This document shows, piece after piece, positions 63,516-64,000 of a DNA stretch of 64,000 nt (position 1 is the first letter of the stretch; every line of letters begins with the position of its first letter). Position numbers and translations under genes: made by a program. The notes below the pieces were generated by a model. The model had not been told where the DNA came from. It did no database searches and saw only the letters and a program-made list of their open reading frames with translations. The stretch is from Nostoc sp. ATCC 53789 (lineage in GTDB: Bacteria; Cyanobacteriota; Cyanobacteriia; Cyanobacteriales; Nostocaceae): assembly GCF_009873495.1 (NCBI RefSeq), contig NZ_CP046703.1:2852001-2916000 (forward strand). Direction: 5' to 3'.

Positions 63516-64000
63516 TTAGCGACTATAAACTTCAATATTTCCGTATGCTTCTATTTGGAGTCTGGGTGAGATTTCAAAATTAACTATCAAATCTCTTAAT
63601 TCACGAAAAGCATCATATCTATCGAGTTGACTTACATTAGGTTTAAATCGGCTATCAATTTGTTTTAGCTTGATATAAACTAAATAAATGTCATATTCTG
63701 ACTCTTGTCCTTTCGGTATTGAATATTGATTTATTATATGAGCTGTTTTCTGAGAAAATTCAGTTTCCGAGCCTAGCCATAAGTATTTTGTAACTTCATA
63801 AAGTCTTTCTCCATCACTCAAATCAATTTGTCTTTTGGCTTGTATCAATTTAAGAAAATCTACTTGTGATGCAGAAATTACTAAAACTAAAAACTGGTTA
63901 ATAATTTTTGGGGCTGGAGGAGGAGAAGGTGGAGGACTTGGAGTATATTGTTTAGGCTCTTCTCTACGAGTTTGCTGTTGTTGTCCTTGTTGATTGACTT
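63516..64000 (-). CDS. Unrecognised protein, 5' end outside the window, with proline-rich linker
   Basis: The minus-strand frame stays open to the right edge, so only the C-terminal part of about 161 residues is seen. From the edge it reads a Gln-rich segment (NQQGQQQQTRREEPKQ), then a proline-rich linker (TPSPPPSPPPAPK), then a globular part (IINQFLVLVISASQVDFLKL to the end, VYSR). A linker of this type normally connects two folded domains. The stop is 15 bp before the next gene, which is certainly in the same transcription unit. A shorter frame starting with TTG at 63848 would be an artefact of the missing upstream part. Function unknown. Confidence 0.75.
   Translation of the reverse strand, partial: VNQQGQQQQTRREEPKQYTPSPPPSPPPAPKIINQFLVLVISASQVDFLKLIQAKRQIDLSDGERLYEVTKYLWLGSETEFSQKTAHIINQYSIPKGQESEYDIYLVYIKLKQIDSRFKPNVSQLDRYDAFRELRDLIVNFEISPRLQIEAYGNIEVYSR

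Overview
The window comes from a filamentous, probably heterocyst-forming cyanobacterium of the Nostoc/Anabaena type. The octamer GCGATCGC (HIP1) recurs throughout. Seven-base tandem repeats (STRR) and short palindromes fill many gaps between genes. The gene set includes photosystem I and II subunits, NDH-1 subunits, the bilin reductase pcyA, the Yfr1 small RNA, the division protein Ftn2 and a devBCA-type exporter. No plasmid or phage core genes are visible; it reads as chromosome.

Left part (1-10.9 kb). The 3' part of cysH is followed by a three-gene minus-strand operon (777-7836). It encodes a large SF1 helicase with a C-terminal nuclease domain, a trypsin-like protease carrying an effector-associated-domain-like region and a duplicated N-terminal module, and an unrecognised 366-residue protein. 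I read this as a candidate defence or conflict module. Next to it lie an SbcD/Mre11-like nuclease and a hicBA toxin-antitoxin pair whose toxin gene is frameshifted.

11-17 kb. guaB3, the small RNA Yfr1 and trxA stand in the order known from other cyanobacteria. A frameshifted marC follows. Then comes a nested insertion that can be resolved to the base: an ISL3-family element (13912-16908, 8-bp target duplication) interrupted by an ISAzo13-family element (13964-15520, 3-bp target duplication). The ISAzo13 transposase appears to need a -1 slip on an A8 run.

17-29 kb. Metabolic and housekeeping genes: a nitrilase-family amidase, class II aldolase with a clear terminator, a TetR/SDR pair sharing an operator-like motif, tRNA-Lys, an aldose epimerase, pdhA, ftn2, a 154-bp MITE and pcyA.

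29-53 kb. devBCA is followed by a HAD phosphatase, a Uma2-family protein, rpsB-tsf, recG, a glycosyltransferase, a Tat-exported PhoX-like phosphatase, a PEP-CTERM protein, argG, a DedA protein, a STAS protein, rpsF, an FAH-family enzyme and Tic20. A roughly 100-nt three-way-junction-like structure lies between rpsF and the FAH gene and matches nothing I recognise.

53-64 kb. A 1031-residue repeat protein precedes a photosynthesis block: psaI, then rubA-ycf48-psbE-psbF-psbL-psbJ on the minus strand (photosystem II assembly and cytochrome b559), and ndhC-ndhK-ndhJ with overlapping genes on the plus strand. The window ends inside a two-gene minus-strand unit of unknown function, with a hydrophobic segment followed by a five-heptad coiled coil in one protein and a proline-rich linker in the other. 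Three separate single-base frameshifts (hicA, marC, ISL3 transposase) are either real decay or assembly errors.
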